A stretch of DNA of 13,721 nt. Source: an uncultured Bacilli bacterium (GTDB lineage: Bacteria > Bacillota_I > Bacilli_A > RF39 > UBA660). The stretch is from contig CANQUW010000023.1 in assembly GCA_947627145.1 (NCBI GenBank), positions 1 through 13,721 of the forward strand. Reading direction: 5' to 3'. Shown here in pieces: positions 12,801-13,721 of this stretch (position 1 is the first letter of the stretch; each line of letters begins with the position of its first letter). A program made the translations under genes and the position numbers. The notes beneath the pieces were generated by a model, which was not told the DNA's origin, made no database searches, and saw nothing but the letters and a program-made list of their open reading frames with translations.

Positions 12801-13511
12801 ATGAAGAGAGTAGTTGGTAGCATTGTTGTAATAGCATCCTTTCTTTTAAATAGTAGTGTTTATGTAGATAATGATTATGATGAGTATGAAATGACTAAAT
12901 ATCAAGTTACAGAAATTTTAAATTATTATATGGAAACATTTACAGAGGAAATACTTGACCATAAGTACATGGAAAAAGAAATAAAAGCAGAGCTTGTGCT
13001 TGGTTATTATAAATTAAAAGAAGAAGATAGAGAACCTTATATTGAATTTATTAGACATGTTATAAGTGGAGGAATACCTAAGGCTTTTAGTGAAAGTGAA
13101 AGATATGAATTTAATAGTGATGATGATATAGATTTATATAAACTTATAATAGTAAACGATCCAGAAGATGGAGAAATTATTTTAAATAGTGATAATACTA
13201 TTATAGATACTGATTTAAATAAAGATGTTTCTGGTATATATGAAGTTAAGTATACTATAAGTGATAGTGATAATAATATTATAAATTATAGTATATATAT
13301 AATTATAAATAAAATAGATAATGATAATAATGATGATAATACTATAGAAGTGACTGATGATATAAAAGAAGATAATAATACAGAAGAATCTAATGAAATA
13401 AAAGAAAATAATATAATAGAAGATAATTATGAAAATTCAGACAATGAAAAAGTAGTAATAGATAAGAAAGAAGATTCTTTAAAACCTAGTGTGCCTAGTA
13501 CTGGTATTTGA
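12801..13511 (+). CDS. Secreted acidic protein with Ig-like domain and C-terminal VPSTG motif
   Basis: A 236-aa protein. A signal peptide (MKRVVGSIVVIASFLLNSSV) leads to a charged helical region (about 25-95). Next comes a segment like bacterial DUF5011/HYR Ig-like domains (about 116-170), with VSGIYEVKYTISDSDNN matching the usual 'GTYEVTYTVTDSDGN' strand. A repetitive Asp/Asn/Glu-rich stretch (about 171-227) follows, and the protein ends SLKPSVPSTGI. VPSTG resembles a sortase signal, but the hydrophobic segment and positive tail that should follow are absent because of the TGA at 13509-13511. GGGGGTG (12788-12794), 6 bases upstream, supports the ATG at 12801. The function is unknown; surface display or release is inferred. 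Low-complexity AAT/GAT codons dominate the linker. Confidence 0.7.
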   Translation: MKRVVGSIVVIASFLLNSSVYVDNDYDEYEMTKYQVTEILNYYMETFTEEILDHKYMEKEIKAELVLGYYKLKEEDREPYIEFIRHVISGGIPKAFSESERYEFNSDDDIDLYKLIIVNDPEDGEIILNSDNTIIDTDLNKDVSGIYEVKYTISDSDNNIINYSIYIIINKIDNDNNDDNTIEVTDDIKEDNNTEESNEIKENNIIEDNYENSDNEKVVIDKKEDSLKPSVPSTGI

Positions 13512-13572
13512 TATATTCCTCTAAATATCTTTACTACTTTATAATTTATGTTAATTATTTAAAAATAGTTCT

Positions 13573-13721
13573 TTATATAATTTTTGTTTTTAATATTCTT
13601 TCAGTATTTGCAAAATTCATTTTAGCTATTTCTTCTAACTTGTGAGAACCATATTTTTCTACAACTTCTTCTCCTATTTTATCTACCTCACGTCCTGCTC
13701 CCTTTGGAAGAGGTATATGAA
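13573..13721 (-). CDS. C-terminal 48 residues of an unidentified protein, cut by the window edge
   Basis: The minus-strand frame from the right edge to TAA (complement of 13573-13575) stays open and reads HIPLPKGAGREVDKIGEEVV, then EKYGSHKLEEIAKMNFANTERILK. The balanced composition, rich in Gly, Glu, Val and Arg, is unlike random AT-rich translation. The ending (LEEIAKMNFANTERIL) is reminiscent of TatD-like or other metal-dependent hydrolases, which close with helices of the form 'EEVAEITTENAKRLF', but I cannot assign a family. It converges with the secreted-protein gene; no clear terminator is visible in the 61 bases between them. Confidence 0.6.
   Translation of the reverse strand, partial: HIPLPKGAGREVDKIGEEVVEKYGSHKLEEIAKMNFANTERILKTKII

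Noticed and set aside
13509..13570. TGA recoding as Trp to extend the secreted protein, or a frameshifted membrane tail after VPSTGI
   Set aside because: Reading TGA as Trp adds only about a dozen residues with no basic tail. The hydrophobic stretch in another frame is ordinary AT-rich translation and runs over the minus-strand gene. TGG is used for Trp throughout.

Overview
The window is very AT-rich. It has strong purine-rich Shine-Dalgarno (SD) sites, TATAAT-type promoters and U-tailed intrinsic terminators, and it uses the standard code: Trp codons are TGG and TGA appears only as a stop. With MraY, FtsW, a one-PASTA class B penicillin-binding protein, a class B-like sortase and a CpsB-type PHP phosphatase, this points to a low-GC Bacillota, probably a gut-type Bacilli lineage. 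The exact taxon is inference.

Layout. (1) 1-1085: three tandem, nearly identical units of 403-415 bp. Each holds a stand-alone C-terminal tail of an Rpn/PD-(D/E)XK family nuclease. Units B and C show their own promoter, SD and terminator. (2) 1149-3329: one transcription unit for a fused Wzz/CpsC-CpsD-like tyrosine kinase and an overlapping PHP phosphatase, with no polysaccharide genes beside it. (3) 3397-4451: two coupled Nudix hydrolase genes. (4) 4486-7101: an FtsI/SpoVD-type transpeptidase, then a Ham1/RdgB-like NTP pyrophosphatase. The pyrophosphatase gene lies between two copies of a 69-bp sequence from the transpeptidase 3' end. (5) 7115-8770: a class II-like Fic protein facing a sortase across a shared bidirectional terminator. 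(6) 8863-11940: mraY-ftsW followed by a frameshifted Nudix gene and an intact Ap4A-hydrolase-like Nudix gene. (7) 11913-12683: a small XRE regulator divergent from an unknown 108-aa gene, with matching palindromes just before both ribosome sites. (8) 12695-13511: a secreted acidic protein with an Ig-like domain, ending in a sortase-like VPSTG motif without an anchor, preceded by a 22-bp perfect palindrome. (9) The right edge cuts a minus-strand gene.

How the genes work together. The core is septal wall synthesis: lipid I synthesis by MraY, polymerisation by FtsW and crosslinking by the PBP. These genes usually sit in a compact division/wall cluster. Here murD and other mur genes are absent between them, and accessory genes fill the gaps: nucleotide 'house-cleaning' enzymes (four Nudix genes and one ITPase), Fic and a sortase. 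The kinase/phosphatase pair could control cell-surface polymer assembly.

Most notable are the Rpn-tail array, which resembles free-standing versions of the small inhibitory RpnS products known from E. coli, and the gene-end duplication flanking the ITPase.
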